NCBI GenBank assembly: GCA_964399265.1
Contig: CAYNQF010000003.1
Location: forward strand, 3,979 to 67,978
Source of the DNA: WJLY01 sp964399265
Lineage (GTDB): Bacteria > Joyebacterota > Joyebacteria > Joyebacterales > Joyebacteraceae
Length of the DNA stretch: 64,000 nt
Reading direction: 5' to 3'
Shown here: in pieces, positions 9,001 through 16,920 of the stretch
Layout of the letters: each line of letters begins with the position of its first letter
How positions within the stretch are numbered: position 1 is the stretch's first letter
Program-made: the position numbers and the translations under genes
The notes under the pieces: model-generated
Seen by the model: only the letters and a program-made list of their open reading frames with translations
Database searches by the model: none
What the model was told of the DNA's origin: nothing

Positions 9001-9275
9001 ACGCGTTCCTGCAGGCCGGAGCGCGGGGCATGCTCCTGAGCCTCTGGAAGGTGGAGGACACAGCGACGTCGCTCCTCATGCGCAGATTCTACGAGAACAG
9101 GCTCGGCGTCTACGACGACGAGCGCGGAAATGAGCCGGGATTCAAAATGAGCAAGGCCGACGCCCTCCGCGAGGCGAAGGCGTGGCTCCGCGCCTACACC
9201 GACGCGGACGGCTACCGTCCGTACGACCACCCCTACTACTGGTCCGCCTTCGTGCTGATCGGCGACAGAAGCTAG
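6033..9275 (+). CDS. Secreted TPR-CHAT caspase-like protease
   Basis: A 1080-residue protein with a Sec signal peptide (MKRSFPIILAATAAVMLALVAPCAAQ). From about residue 145 to 520 it has roughly nine 42-residue kinesin-light-chain-type TPR units, each with A-x-x-L-x-N-L-A and YxEAExLxREALEIRR patterns. The last 380 residues are a CHAT domain (caspase HetF-associated with TPRs). The catalytic dyad is visible: His913 in HLATHALVDD and Cys972 in SLSACETALG, followed by GFAHAFLQAGARGMLLSLWKV. An acidic, Gly/Arg-rich insert (about residues 815-855) precedes LPRLPGSRAEV and could be an activation loop. It is coupled to the methyltransferase upstream and followed by two FecR-like genes and a CHASE2 phosphatase gene. 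Substrate and trigger are unknown. Confidence 0.92.
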   Translation: MKRSFPIILAATAAVMLALVAPCAAQEADPGALTQRIVELRLAGDYTGAAAAAAALLDAVVGDPEATELDVDDATQLVATLRFAATLPEAARLELARADSFGMAMEESWAQGLYKEGAGAARQRLHLYREYFGERHLATATAEDELASLLQYEGEYEEAEPLFLDALRIRREQLGPDHVYVGATLNNLGMLHQATGDLEAARDDITESLDILTRALGDDDLNVAAITANLGILLQRMGDYDGAERHLLRALEVRRAALGDDNPDVASSLNALASFYYDSMDYAKAEPFLRRATATWQEVLGNDHPYVALSLSNMGALLAARGEYSEAEAFHRQAVDIYRATLGDEHPDLAFALHNLAHTLESEGDYAGAEPLFRESLEIRRSAFGDTHPEVAVSLNGLAHVLQVAGKYDEAEPLYREALAMHRELLGDDHLEVATDLSNLASLLEETGRLDEALGLYREALEIRTRTLGGQSAAVAYNLSSIGHLELREGYPVAAEMTLGEAASVYDAARLRAGTGMSSATMALRLRPPLVALAVSRLEQGKVDDAWPAAERALARTLADLLMSAEERSLTRAESVREDSLRSLLANLEGEVLAYAGAAASDSTGEAARLGEESRHRLLEAEADWSAFQQRLAEAHPVTEGHLFPLERIQRALGQETAIIGWIDADVGGGDVESWGYVIRHDGSVGWARCGSATGSTVRSLQRRYGKYREQISDPSSSSAGLLRDARSIWRERLEPLMPSLEGARALVVLPSGSVLGLPLETLVDDAGVLVGDRFAVSYAPSATVFAWLEERGETAGRSDAMLLVGDPPFTEADLEAMESEASEAGVARGASEDTESDDPRAAGDPERGVRGGRSSLEGLPRLPGSRAEVLSLSSLTDDATVLLGPDATEQELVELASEDKLKDYGIIHLATHALVDDERPDQSALVLSQVDLPDPLESALAGSRIYDGLLTAGEIVREWDLDCDLVSLSACETALGKEVAGEGYIGFAHAFLQAGARGMLLSLWKVEDTATSLLMRRFYENRLGVYDDERGNEPGFKMSKADALREAKAWLRAYTDADGYRPYDHPYYWSAFVLIGDRS

Positions 9276-9325
9276 CGCGTCGTTCCCTCGAACCTCAGCC
9301 CACCGTTGATTGTAGTTCATCATGG

Positions 9326-9354
9326 TTGGGAATCCTGTGCGCATGAGGTAGCAT
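9326..9354 (+). promoter_or_regulatory. Weak predicted promoter before the first FecR-like gene
   Basis: TTGGGA (9326-9331) and TAGCAT (9349-9354) have a 17-base spacer inside the 132-base gap after the TPR-CHAT gene. Each hexamer matches four of six consensus positions. The surrounding leader is partly repeated before the next FecR-like gene (TTGTAGTTCA at about 9310 and 10366). Confidence 0.3.
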
Positions 9355-9407
9355 CGTGAGCGCGGTGGTCGGCCGCATCGCGGCAGCGGGGATCAGGAGG
9401 TAGGGCA

Positions 9408-10337
9408 ATGAGACGCATTCTCCCTTGGGCAGCCGTCGGGCTCGTCCTGGCCGTCTCCCCGGTGGTCACTGCCGGGCCTAATGACGGCGCGTCTCCGGTA
9501 CCCTCCTCCGGTGTGGTCGTTTCGGTGCAGGGTGATGTCAAGGTAGAGCGGGCCGGGGAGTCCGAGCCGGTGACAGAGGGGCTCGTGCTCCAGCAGGGTG
9601 ACGTCGTGAGCGCTCCCGAGGGCACGCGCTGCACCGGGTTTACCCCGTCGGGCGAGCCGTTCGAGCTGTCGGGTCCGGGCGAGCTCCGTCTCGCGCGGAT
9701 CGAGGGAGACGGCGTTATCGACAGGGTGACGCTCTGGGTTCGCCGCCAGCTGACCCAGTGGATCGGCGAGAGCAGAAGACAACCCATCGTCACGCGGGCT
9801 CTTAGGCGCGACTGGGAGGTCGAGACCCTGACTCCTGCGCCTATCATCCCGGCGGCCGGCGGGCAGGTGCGCCCCGACAGCGCCGTTTTCTACTGGGGGA
9901 CGGTCCCGGGCATCGACCGCTATCTCGTCACCTTCGTCTCGGAGGACGGCCACGAGACGAACCGCACCGTGAGGGGGCACAGGCTCGTGGTCGAGGACCT
10001 TGTCCCGGGCAACGACTACGTCTGGAAGGTGCGTCCCGCGGTCGACGGGTGGACGGGGCAGGCCAGGTGGCGCGAGTTCAGGGTGATGCTTCCCGAGGAG
10101 GAGTCGGGCCTGGACGACGCCGTCGCGGAGATGAACGACCTCGAGGCCGGCGTCCTGCTTCTGTCGGCGGGGCTGCACGAGGAGGCCGCCTACCGTCTCG
10201 ACTCAGCCGTTGCCTCCGTCTCGAGCGGACCCTCGGCGCGGAAATGGCGCGCCCAGACGATGGCTGAGATCGGGCTCTACCAGGACGCATACGAGGACCT
10301 GGTGAGGAGCTGGGACGAGTCGTCGGAGATGCGCTGA
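9408..10337 (+). CDS. Secreted FecR-like domain protein, first of tandem pair
   Basis: A 309-residue exported protein: signal peptide MRRILPWAAVGLVLAVSPVVTA, then a FecR-like beta domain (VVVSVQGDVKVERAG ... LQQGDVVSAPEGTRCTGFTPSG ... LSGPGELRLA) over about residues 35-100. A conserved WIGESRRQPI linker follows, then a fibronectin-like strand-rich part (VFYWGTVPGIDRYLVTF ... YVWKVRPAVDGW) and a C-terminal TPR-like helical hairpin. Unlike classical FecR there is no N-terminal anti-sigma segment or membrane helix, so it is a soluble or surface FecR-fold protein. AGGAGG precedes the ATG. It is about half identical by eye to the next gene, so the pair arose by duplication. Role unknown; context suggests a periplasmic sensor component. 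Confidence 0.8.
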   Translation: MRRILPWAAVGLVLAVSPVVTAGPNDGASPVPSSGVVVSVQGDVKVERAGESEPVTEGLVLQQGDVVSAPEGTRCTGFTPSGEPFELSGPGELRLARIEGDGVIDRVTLWVRRQLTQWIGESRRQPIVTRALRRDWEVETLTPAPIIPAAGGQVRPDSAVFYWGTVPGIDRYLVTFVSEDGHETNRTVRGHRLVVEDLVPGNDYVWKVRPAVDGWTGQARWREFRVMLPEEESGLDDAVAEMNDLEAGVLLLSAGLHEEAAYRLDSAVASVSSGPSARKWRAQTMAEIGLYQDAYEDLVRSWDESSEMR

Positions 10338-10416
10338 GGATCCCGCGAACTTCATGCTCCTCTCGTTTGTAGTTCACTGCGCAGGTGACAGCATCACTCC
10401 TTCTTCCGGAGGCGGT

Positions 10417-11325
10417 ATGCAGCTAGCACAGTCGAAGAGGGCCCGCATGGGGCTTATCGTGTTCTGCCTTTGTCTGTTCCTCCCGGTCGCCGCCTGGAGC
10501 GGCGAGTCGCCCGGCGGCCTCGTGGTGTCCGTCGCAGGGGATGTGATCGTCAAGCGGGGCGAGGGCGAGATGCCGGCGCGGGAGGGATTCGTTCTCCGCG
10601 ACGGCGACACCGTGGTGGCGAAGACGGGGGCCACGTGCACCGGTTTCACCCCGGTGGGCGAGGAGTTCAACCTCGTGGGTCCGGGCGAGATGCAGTTCGC
10701 GGGCGGCGAGAGCGGCGCGGCGGGCAATCTGGCCTCGTGGGTGCGCTCTCAGCTGGCCGACTGGATCGGCGAGAGCCGCAGACAGCCTCTGAGGACCAGG
10801 ACCGTCCGCGACTGGGCGATGCCGACAGAGGCGCCGGCCCAGATGATTCCCGCGCAGGACGGAAAGGTGCGCGTCGAAGAGGCTCACCTCTTCTGGAGTG
10901 AAGTACCCGGCGTCGACAGCTATCTCCTGACCATCGCTCCGGCCGACGGGAATGAGGTGACGCGCGTCGTCCGCGACAACGGCGCCGTGCTCGAGGACCT
11001 GGCTCCGGGCGAGGAGTACGTCTGGAAGGTCCAGCCCGAGGCCGACGGATGGGAGGGTGAGTCCGGGTGGCGCTCCTTCGTGGTGATGACACCGGACGAG
11101 GAGCAGAGACTCGACCAGGCCATCGACAAGCTCGGCGACCTCGAGGCCGGCGTCCTGCTCCTGTCGTCGGGGCTTCACGAGGAGGCCATCTACAGGTTCG
11201 ACACCGCGGTCGCCTCGCCTTCGCAGGCCCGCTCGGCCCGCATGTGGAGGGCCAGGGCGTTCGCCGACATCGGCCTCTACAAGCAGGCATACGAGGACCT
11301 GCTCGAAGCCCGGGGTGAAGAGTGA
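10417..11325 (+). CDS. Secreted FecR-like domain protein, second of tandem pair
   Basis: A 302-residue paralogue of the preceding protein with the same order of parts: signal peptide (KRARMGLIVFCLCLFLPVAAWS), FecR-like strands with VVSVAGDVIVKRGEGE and GATCTGFTPVGEEFNLVGPGEM, the WIGESRRQPL linker, a strand-rich HLFWSEVPGVDSYLLT module and C-terminal TPR-like helices (LEAGVLLLSSGLHEEAIYRFD). ATG 10417 is preceded by GGAGG and keeps the basic n-region of the signal; ATG 10447 is a possible alternative. The stop overlaps the next gene's GTG start (GTGA), which ties this paralogue closely to the CHASE2 phosphatase. Confidence 0.8.
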   Translation: MQLAQSKRARMGLIVFCLCLFLPVAAWSGESPGGLVVSVAGDVIVKRGEGEMPAREGFVLRDGDTVVAKTGATCTGFTPVGEEFNLVGPGEMQFAGGESGAAGNLASWVRSQLADWIGESRRQPLRTRTVRDWAMPTEAPAQMIPAQDGKVRVEEAHLFWSEVPGVDSYLLTIAPADGNEVTRVVRDNGAVLEDLAPGEEYVWKVQPEADGWEGESGWRSFVVMTPDEEQRLDQAIDKLGDLEAGVLLLSSGLHEEAIYRFDTAVASPSQARSARMWRARAFADIGLYKQAYEDLLEARGEE

Positions 11326-13208
11326 AGTTCCGGAGTTCTCTGCGAGGGAGCAGGCTCAAGCGCCTGCTCCCTCTGCTCTACCTGATACCGCTCGCCTACG
11401 TGGCATGGCCTATCTTCTGGGCCCCGCTCGACGCGCGTTTCTTCAACTATTTCCAGTCCAAACGTGCCGTGCGGCCGTGGACCGAGGTCGTCGTCGTAGG
11501 CATCGACAGGCCCACGCGCGAGCAGCTGTTTGACTCGCCGGTCTTCCCCCTGTCGAGGCACACCGACAAGCACGCGCGCATGGTAGAGATCCTGGACGCG
11601 GCCAATGCGCGCGCGATCGTGTTCGACCTCGCTCTGGGGGCGGACACGTTCGACGCTCCCCCGACCAGGTTCGCCGAAGCCATCCGTAGGTCCGGCAAGG
11701 TATACCTCGTGATGTCGCTGCGCGAGGAGCGGAGGTCCGCGCGCTCCGGCGACACCGCCGTTCTGCTCACGGCCAGCCTGCCGGATTCGCTTCTCATGTC
11801 GGCGGCCCAGGGAGCGTTCGTGGCCGACGTGCAGACCGACTCTGACGGCACCGTGAGGAGGTTCGACAGGGACCCGAGGCTCACCAGGCTCGGCCTCGAG
11901 TCCCTGCCGGAGAGGCTGTCGGGCGTCGACGTGGAGGGCAGCGTACCCATCGAGTTCCCGTCGATGGATGTGACCATCCCCGTCGTGTCGTACATGGACG
12001 TCTACAACGAAGACCCCGAAGTGTTGTCGCTGATTGACGGGCGCATCGCGCTCGTGGGACTGGTCGACGACCCATCGACCGACTTCGTCACCGTCCCGAG
12101 ACTCCAGGACATTGGTGGTGGCGTAGAGGCGTTCGGCCTGCCGGGCGTGGTCGTACTGGGAGCCATAACGGAGACATTGCTTCGGGGTGCGCCGCTACAT
12201 GACGCCGCGTGGCCGCTGACGCTCGCGTGGATCATTATCTGGTGTGTGGCCTGCGTGCTCCTGATGTCCAAGCGCAGGCCGGCCCTGGCGGCGTTCACGG
12301 CGCTGGCCGTGATCGCCGCGTGTCTGGTGACGACGGGGTTCCTTCACGCCACGGCCGGCATCGTGCTGCCGAGTGGCCTGGTCCTGGGCGCGCTCCTCTT
12401 CTCGGCCTCGTTCGCTCTCGTGAGTAATCACGTTGAGACGACGAAGGAGCTTCACCTCGAGGCCGTCGAGAACGAGCGTGTACGGAAGGAACTGGAGACG
12501 GCGCGCCATACGCAAGAGCAGTTCCTGCCGGACGAGATCCCTCAGGTCGAGGGCCTGGACGTCTGGGGGATCAACGTGAGTTCTCTGGCCGTCTCGGGCG
12601 ACTACTACGATGTGATCGACCTGGGCGGCGACGATGCGCTGGTCTTCACCATCGCGGACGTTTCGGGGAAGGGCCTGCCAGCGGCGCTCCTCATGTCGAA
12701 CGTCCAGGCGGGGCTCCACTGCCACACGTTCCATCACGACTTCGACATCAAGGAAACGGCTGAGAACCTGAACAGCCTCGTCCACCGCAATACGGACGCC
12801 GGCAAGTTCGTGACTCTTTTCCTGGGTGAGATCGACAAGCGGACGCGTCTTCTCAAATACGTTCGCGCCGGGCACGACAACCCGATACTGGTCTCGAAGG
12901 ACGGCGCTTGCCGCCAGCTGGAGGAGGGGAGCTTCGTGCTCGGGTTCATCCCCGAGGCCGAGTACGACGTAGCGGAGGAACAGCTCTCACCTGGGGACGT
13001 CCTCTGCCTGTACACCGACGGCGTTACGGAGGCGCGCAATCAGGCCGACGAGGAGTTCGAACTCGACCGCGTCATCGAGGTCGTCACCGGGCATCGCGCC
13101 GAGTCGGCCGAGCAGATCGGGAGCGCGCTCCTCCAGGCGGTGCGCGATTTCTCGAAGCTCGAGTCCCAGGCCGACGACGTGACGCTCATCGTGATCAAGG
13201 TATGTTGA
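11322..13208 (+). CDS. CHASE2-domain membrane PP2C/SpoIIE-type serine phosphatase
   Basis: A 628-residue signalling protein. One N-terminal membrane helix (about 13-32) leads to an extracytoplasmic CHASE2 sensor (about 45-280, with EVVVVGIDRPTREQL, AIVFDLALGADTFD and RIALVGLVDDPSTDF). Three membrane helices follow (about 290-372), then a short coiled coil, then a SpoIIE/RsbU-type PP2C domain to the end. Metal-binding motifs are present: SGDYYDV, TIADVSGKGLPAALLMS, LYTDGVTEARN and QADDVTLIV. Such phosphatases usually dephosphorylate an anti-anti-sigma (STAS) protein; no STAS or anti-sigma kinase gene is in the window. The GTG start overlaps the FecR-like stop, so the periplasmic FecR-like protein may feed this sensor. 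That connection is inference. Confidence 0.9.
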   Translation: MKFRSSLRGSRLKRLLPLLYLIPLAYVAWPIFWAPLDARFFNYFQSKRAVRPWTEVVVVGIDRPTREQLFDSPVFPLSRHTDKHARMVEILDAANARAIVFDLALGADTFDAPPTRFAEAIRRSGKVYLVMSLREERRSARSGDTAVLLTASLPDSLLMSAAQGAFVADVQTDSDGTVRRFDRDPRLTRLGLESLPERLSGVDVEGSVPIEFPSMDVTIPVVSYMDVYNEDPEVLSLIDGRIALVGLVDDPSTDFVTVPRLQDIGGGVEAFGLPGVVVLGAITETLLRGAPLHDAAWPLTLAWIIIWCVACVLLMSKRRPALAAFTALAVIAACLVTTGFLHATAGIVLPSGLVLGALLFSASFALVSNHVETTKELHLEAVENERVRKELETARHTQEQFLPDEIPQVEGLDVWGINVSSLAVSGDYYDVIDLGGDDALVFTIADVSGKGLPAALLMSNVQAGLHCHTFHHDFDIKETAENLNSLVHRNTDAGKFVTLFLGEIDKRTRLLKYVRAGHDNPILVSKDGACRQLEEGSFVLGFIPEAEYDVAEEQLSPGDVLCLYTDGVTEARNQADEEFELDRVIEVVTGHRAESAEQIGSALLQAVRDFSKLESQADDVTLIVIKVC

Positions 13209-13234
13209 TCATCGGCCGTGTATAGCAAGAGAAT

Positions 13235-13262
13235 GGGGCGGCTCGACATGAGCCGCCCCTCC
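13235..13262. terminator. Hairpin between convergent genes (PP2C phosphatase and PepF)
   Basis: GGGGCGGCTC (13235-13244) pairs perfectly with GAGCCGCCCC (13250-13259) across a five-base loop. It lies midway between convergent stops at 13208 and 13312. No long T-run follows on either strand, so it is a likely but not canonical terminator. Confidence 0.6.
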
Positions 13263-13311
13263 TGCATTGGATTCTCTCCGACATGTAGCATCGAACCTTT
13301 GCGCCGCCTGT

Positions 13312-15129
13312 CTATCCCTCGAGCCCGCAGTACGTATCGACCTGCGCCGCCAGCACTTTGATGCTCCCCTCCCAGAAATCGCGGGAGCGGATGTCGATGC
13401 CGTACTTGGCCGCGAGGTCGGCGGCCTTGCCCTCGCCGGTGCTGCGCAGCAGCTCCTTGTAGCGCGGGATGAACGCCTCGCCCTCCTTCTGATAGATGGC
13501 GTAGACGCCCAGGCCGAAGAGCAGGCCGAACGCGTAGGGGAAGTTGTAGAAGTTGTAGTCGTACGCGTAGTAGTGCGGCTTCAGGAGCCACATGTAAGGA
13601 TGCAGGTGGTCCTGGTCGAGTCCGTCGCCGTAGGTCTGCTTCTGCGCGTCCACCATGATCTCGCAGAACTCATCGGCGGACAGCTCGGCATCGGCGCGGC
13701 GCTTCAGGACCTCACTCTCAAAGATGAACCGCGAGTAGATGTCGACGATGACCTGCGTGGCGTTGATGAGCTGGTTCTCGAGAATGCCCAGCTGTGCCTC
13801 GGGCTTCGCGGTCTTCAGGGCCGCGTTCGTGACGAGCGTCTCGCAGAAGATCGACGCCGTCTCCGCCAGCGTCATCGGCGAACCGGCCCGGATCATGGGA
13901 AGGCCAATCTGGCAGTAGTTGTGGAACGCGTGTCCCAGCTCGTGCGATACGGTCGACAGCTGGTCGAAGCTCCCGTCGAAATTGCACATCACGCGCGACT
14001 CATTGACCTTCGGAACGCGCATACAGAAGGCGCCGCCGATCTTCCCGTCGCGCGGCTCCGCGTCGATCCAGTTGTGCTCGAACGCGTTCCTCGCGAAGTC
14101 GGCAAGTTCACCGCTGAACGTCCCGAACTGCTCGACGACGAACGCCGTGAGTTCGTCCCATGTGTACTTGAGCTCCACTGAGCCGACCGGCGCCATCATG
14201 TCCCACCAGGGGAGCTTCTGCTTGCCGAGCTTCTCGGCCTTGCTCCTGAGGTAGCGCCTGAACGTGGGGAAGGAGGCCTTCATTGCCCCCATGAGCGCGT
14301 CCAGCGTGGCCCGGTCCATCTTGTTCGTTTCGAGCGACCAGTGCAGGACGTCGTCGTAGCCGCGCCGCCTGGCCATCGTGACGGCGGTTCCCTTCACACC
14401 GTTCATCGCGAACGCTACCGACTCGCGGATCGACTCCCATCCCCTGAGTTCCACCTCGTAGGCCCTGTGACGGACGTCCGGGTCCGCGTCGTTAGCGAGG
14501 TTGCGGAGCATCGTCATCGGGAGCGCCTCGGTCCTGCCGCTCTTGTCGGTGAACGGCATCTTGAGCTGGCTCGTGACGCGCTCCTGCAGCTTGTCCATGA
14601 CGCCGCCGCCCGATGTCACGAGTTCCGACGCCAAGGCCTCCATCTCGGCGGTCATGCGGTACCTGCTGTCGTCCACGATGTCCTTGAGGGCGAGGCGGTG
14701 CTCCTTGGCTACGGGCGCGGTCTCGACGACCTTGTCCAGCACGGGCGCGAGCGACCCTACCCATGCTTCGAACGGGACGTAGACCTTGCGGAAGCGCACG
14801 TGAAGCTGCTCGAACTCGCTCTGCCTGCGGGCCGCCAGCGTGTTGCGCGAATCGGTCGACACGAAGCTGTAGATGTACGCGTTCAGGGTCGACATCGTGA
14901 GCAGCGCTGCGTTCAGGATTTCGAGGATGCCGTCCAGGACCTTGCCCGTCGCTGCGGTGTCAGCCGGGGGCGCGTCGAGCTTGCGTATGCCGTGCTGTTG
15001 CTCATACTTCTCCAGCTTGTCAAGATAGCCCTTGAAGAGCTCGATGTCGGCCTTGAAGTCGCCCGCGTCCAGCCCTCCGTAGACGTTCGAGAGATCCCAA
15101 TGGGGGAGCTTGCCCTTCGCGTCTGCCAT
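13312..15129 (-). CDS. pepF: Oligoendopeptidase F (M3 metallopeptidase)
   Basis: A 605-residue M3B-family zinc peptidase that cleaves short peptides in the cytoplasm. The zinc site H396-E-L-G-H400 is in STVSHELGHAFHN, followed 22-28 residues later by TLAETASIFCETLV with the third ligand Glu. NFPYAFGLLFGLGVYAIY near the C-terminus is typical of PepF. Start ATG 15129 has GGAGG seven bases upstream, and the resulting length fits the family; an upstream in-frame ATG (15198) has no support. No signal peptide is seen. It stands alone on the minus strand between two plus-strand genes. Confidence 0.93.
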   Translation of the reverse strand: MADAKGKLPHWDLSNVYGGLDAGDFKADIELFKGYLDKLEKYEQQHGIRKLDAPPADTAATGKVLDGILEILNAALLTMSTLNAYIYSFVSTDSRNTLAARRQSEFEQLHVRFRKVYVPFEAWVGSLAPVLDKVVETAPVAKEHRLALKDIVDDSRYRMTAEMEALASELVTSGGGVMDKLQERVTSQLKMPFTDKSGRTEALPMTMLRNLANDADPDVRHRAYEVELRGWESIRESVAFAMNGVKGTAVTMARRRGYDDVLHWSLETNKMDRATLDALMGAMKASFPTFRRYLRSKAEKLGKQKLPWWDMMAPVGSVELKYTWDELTAFVVEQFGTFSGELADFARNAFEHNWIDAEPRDGKIGGAFCMRVPKVNESRVMCNFDGSFDQLSTVSHELGHAFHNYCQIGLPMIRAGSPMTLAETASIFCETLVTNAALKTAKPEAQLGILENQLINATQVIVDIYSRFIFESEVLKRRADAELSADEFCEIMVDAQKQTYGDGLDQDHLHPYMWLLKPHYYAYDYNFYNFPYAFGLLFGLGVYAIYQKEGEAFIPRYKELLRSTGEGKAADLAAKYGIDIRSRDFWEGSIKVLAAQVDTYCGLEG

Positions 15130-15363
15130 TCTCACACCTCCTGCATTGTCCTGTTTCGTTCGGGGAGCGTCCATGCTATCACGGCACGTAGCGGCCATGA
15201 AGGGCTAGTTGCGGCATCCGGCGGTCGCCGGGGCGCTGGGGCCCCAAGCCTCTCACGGAAAAACCATGTGGGCCCGGACGGTGTCTCAGATGATGTGCGG
15301 GTCACTGGGATGTGCCCGTATCCATCCAGAGCGCAAGTCTTGCCTCAACAAGGAGGTCGGGGG

Positions 15364-16359
15364 ATGAACGCTATCACCATGGCAGTAATGGCTCTAGCAG
15401 CGTTGGGTGTCGTCGCCTCGCCCTCCAGGGCGACGACGATCGACAGGGATTTTCACCAGAGCTTTGAGGTGAGCGAGGGGTTCCGGCTGGAGGTGAACAA
15501 CGGCGACGGTGACGTGACGATCACCCCTTGGGACCAGGACGTAATCGATGTCGCCGTGCGCTGCCGCGCCGACGTGGTTCGCCTCGGCGTCGGAGACCCG
15601 CCGGACTTCACGGTGGACTTTGAGACCGGAGACGACTTCGTCAAGGTGACCGGCCGCATGCTGCCGAGCGGTCCGGCGATGTTCCAGTCGGTTCAGATCT
15701 ACGACTACAGGTACACGATAAGGGCACCGGCGTGGGTGATGCTCGAGATCAATGGAAGCGACGGAGACATCGAGATCAGCGGGTGGCGTGCCGAGATAGA
15801 CTGCGCTCTCGACGACGGCGATGTGCTGCTCGACAACGTGGCGGCACCGACCACGAGGATCGCTCTGAACGACGGAGACGTGACCGGAGTCGGCGTGTCC
15901 GGCGAACTGCGCATCTCGGGAGACGACGGTGAGATAAGTCTGAGCAAGTGCGGTCCTGTCGTGACTAAGCTCGAAATCCAGGACGGAAGCGTCGACGTAT
16001 CAGACTCGCGCGGCAGTTTCGACGTGTCCGTCGACGACGGGAACGTGTCTCTTGCGCTCGTCGAGGCGGGCGACGTGCGCGTTCGCGCGGCCGACGGAGA
16101 CGTGAGCGCGACGGTGGCGGAAGGATCTCCCGCGAGTCTCGACATAGAGACCGACGACGGAGAGGTCTTCGTGTCGATGCCGCCGGCCTCGTCCTACTCG
16201 TTCCGCATACAGACCGACGGCGGCCGCGTCAGCATCGACATTCCCGACCAGCAGGACGTCATGAAGGATGAGCACATGGCGATGGGCCGAGTGCGCGGCG
16301 GCACCGGGAACGTGCGGGTCAAGACTCGCGACGGCGATGTTCGGATCACGGAGGGCTGA
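15364..16359 (+). CDS. Secreted DUF4097-type beta-repeat protein
   Basis: A 331-residue exported protein with signal peptide MNAITMAVMALAALGVVASPSRA. The mature part consists of short strands with recurring D-[DG]-G-[DEN]-[VI] turns (NNGDGDVTI, DDGDVLLDN, NDGDVTGV, DDGEISLSK, DDGNVSLAL, ADGDVSATV, DDGEVFVSM, RDGDVRITEG). This resembles the DUF4097 parallel beta-helix-like family of putative adhesins. AAGGAGG lies upstream of the ATG. It is probably periplasmic or on the cell surface; no sorting tail like those of the beta-helix proteins at 54501-60985 is present. Function is unknown. It stands alone between two minus-strand genes. Confidence 0.85.
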   Translation: MNAITMAVMALAALGVVASPSRATTIDRDFHQSFEVSEGFRLEVNNGDGDVTITPWDQDVIDVAVRCRADVVRLGVGDPPDFTVDFETGDDFVKVTGRMLPSGPAMFQSVQIYDYRYTIRAPAWVMLEINGSDGDIEISGWRAEIDCALDDGDVLLDNVAAPTTRIALNDGDVTGVGVSGELRISGDDGEISLSKCGPVVTKLEIQDGSVDVSDSRGSFDVSVDDGNVSLALVEAGDVRVRAADGDVSATVAEGSPASLDIETDDGEVFVSMPPASSYSFRIQTDGGRVSIDIPDQQDVMKDEHMAMGRVRGGTGNVRVKTRDGDVRITEG

Positions 16360-16368
16360 GGGGTCGGC

Positions 16369-16920
16369 CTACTCCTCGCGCCGGAATCTGATCAGGATGC
16401 GTAGGGACAACCACACGATTAGCACGACGAACGCCGCGAGCACGTAGAAGAAGCTCGATGGGAGAGACGGCGTGCCCCCCGTCATGTTGGCGCGGAATAC
16501 CGATTCAGTCACAGCGATGAGGAAGGCCAGCGTCGCCGTCTCGATCCAGAGTATCTGGCTCCAGATGAACCGGAGCGTGTCGTCCTTCCGCTCCGGCTGC
16601 AGCCAGTAGTCCCTGTTCGGGATGTTCATGATGCCCGTTGGGATTCTGGCGGCGTACCTGACGAAGAGCAAGGCACCGACCACGAAGATGGCCTCTATCG
16701 CGGCCATGGTCGCCACGAACCCCGCGCGGTCCATCCATCCGTTGGCGCGTCCCGCCATGTCGAAGTGGGTGACCAGCCTGTCCGGAATGATCCCGTAGTA
16801 GTGGACGAACTGCACAGCGGCCACGATGACCAGCAACACCATTATCGTCAGTGGTGTGCGGTCCAACTCCGCTCTGTTCGAGCCCTCGTGGCTCGAGCCC
16901 TCGCTGTCATGTGTCCCCAT
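16369..16920 (-). CDS. DUF1648-type membrane protein
   Basis: A 183-residue membrane protein with a short charged N-terminal tail and four hydrophobic helices. Between helices one and two is IPDRLVTHFDMAGRANGWMDR, matching the DUF1648 pattern (P-x-R-x-x-x-H-F-x-x-x-G-x-x-x-x-W) seen in SdpI-like and related proteins. The ATG at 16920 has GGAAGG seven bases upstream and overlaps the end of the acetyltransferase gene by 14 bases, so the pair is co-transcribed. Function unknown; SdpI-type immunity is one known role in this superfamily but nothing here argues for a toxin partner. Confidence 0.75.
   Translation of the reverse strand: MGTHDSEGSSHEGSNRAELDRTPLTIMVLLVIVAAVQFVHYYGIIPDRLVTHFDMAGRANGWMDRAGFVATMAAIEAIFVVGALLFVRYAARIPTGIMNIPNRDYWLQPERKDDTLRFIWSQILWIETATLAFLIAVTESVFRANMTGGTPSLPSSFFYVLAAFVVLIVWLSLRILIRFRREE

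Noticed and set aside
14341..15363. In-frame upstream extension of the DUF4097-type protein (start 14341)
   Set aside because: The extension lies opposite pepF and reads as shadow; ATG 15364 has AAGGAGG and is followed directly by a signal peptide.
16369..16920. SdpI-type immunity protein of a toxin system
   Set aside because: The DUF1648 motif is present but there is no SdpC-like toxin or partner gene next to it; the neighbour is a GNAT.
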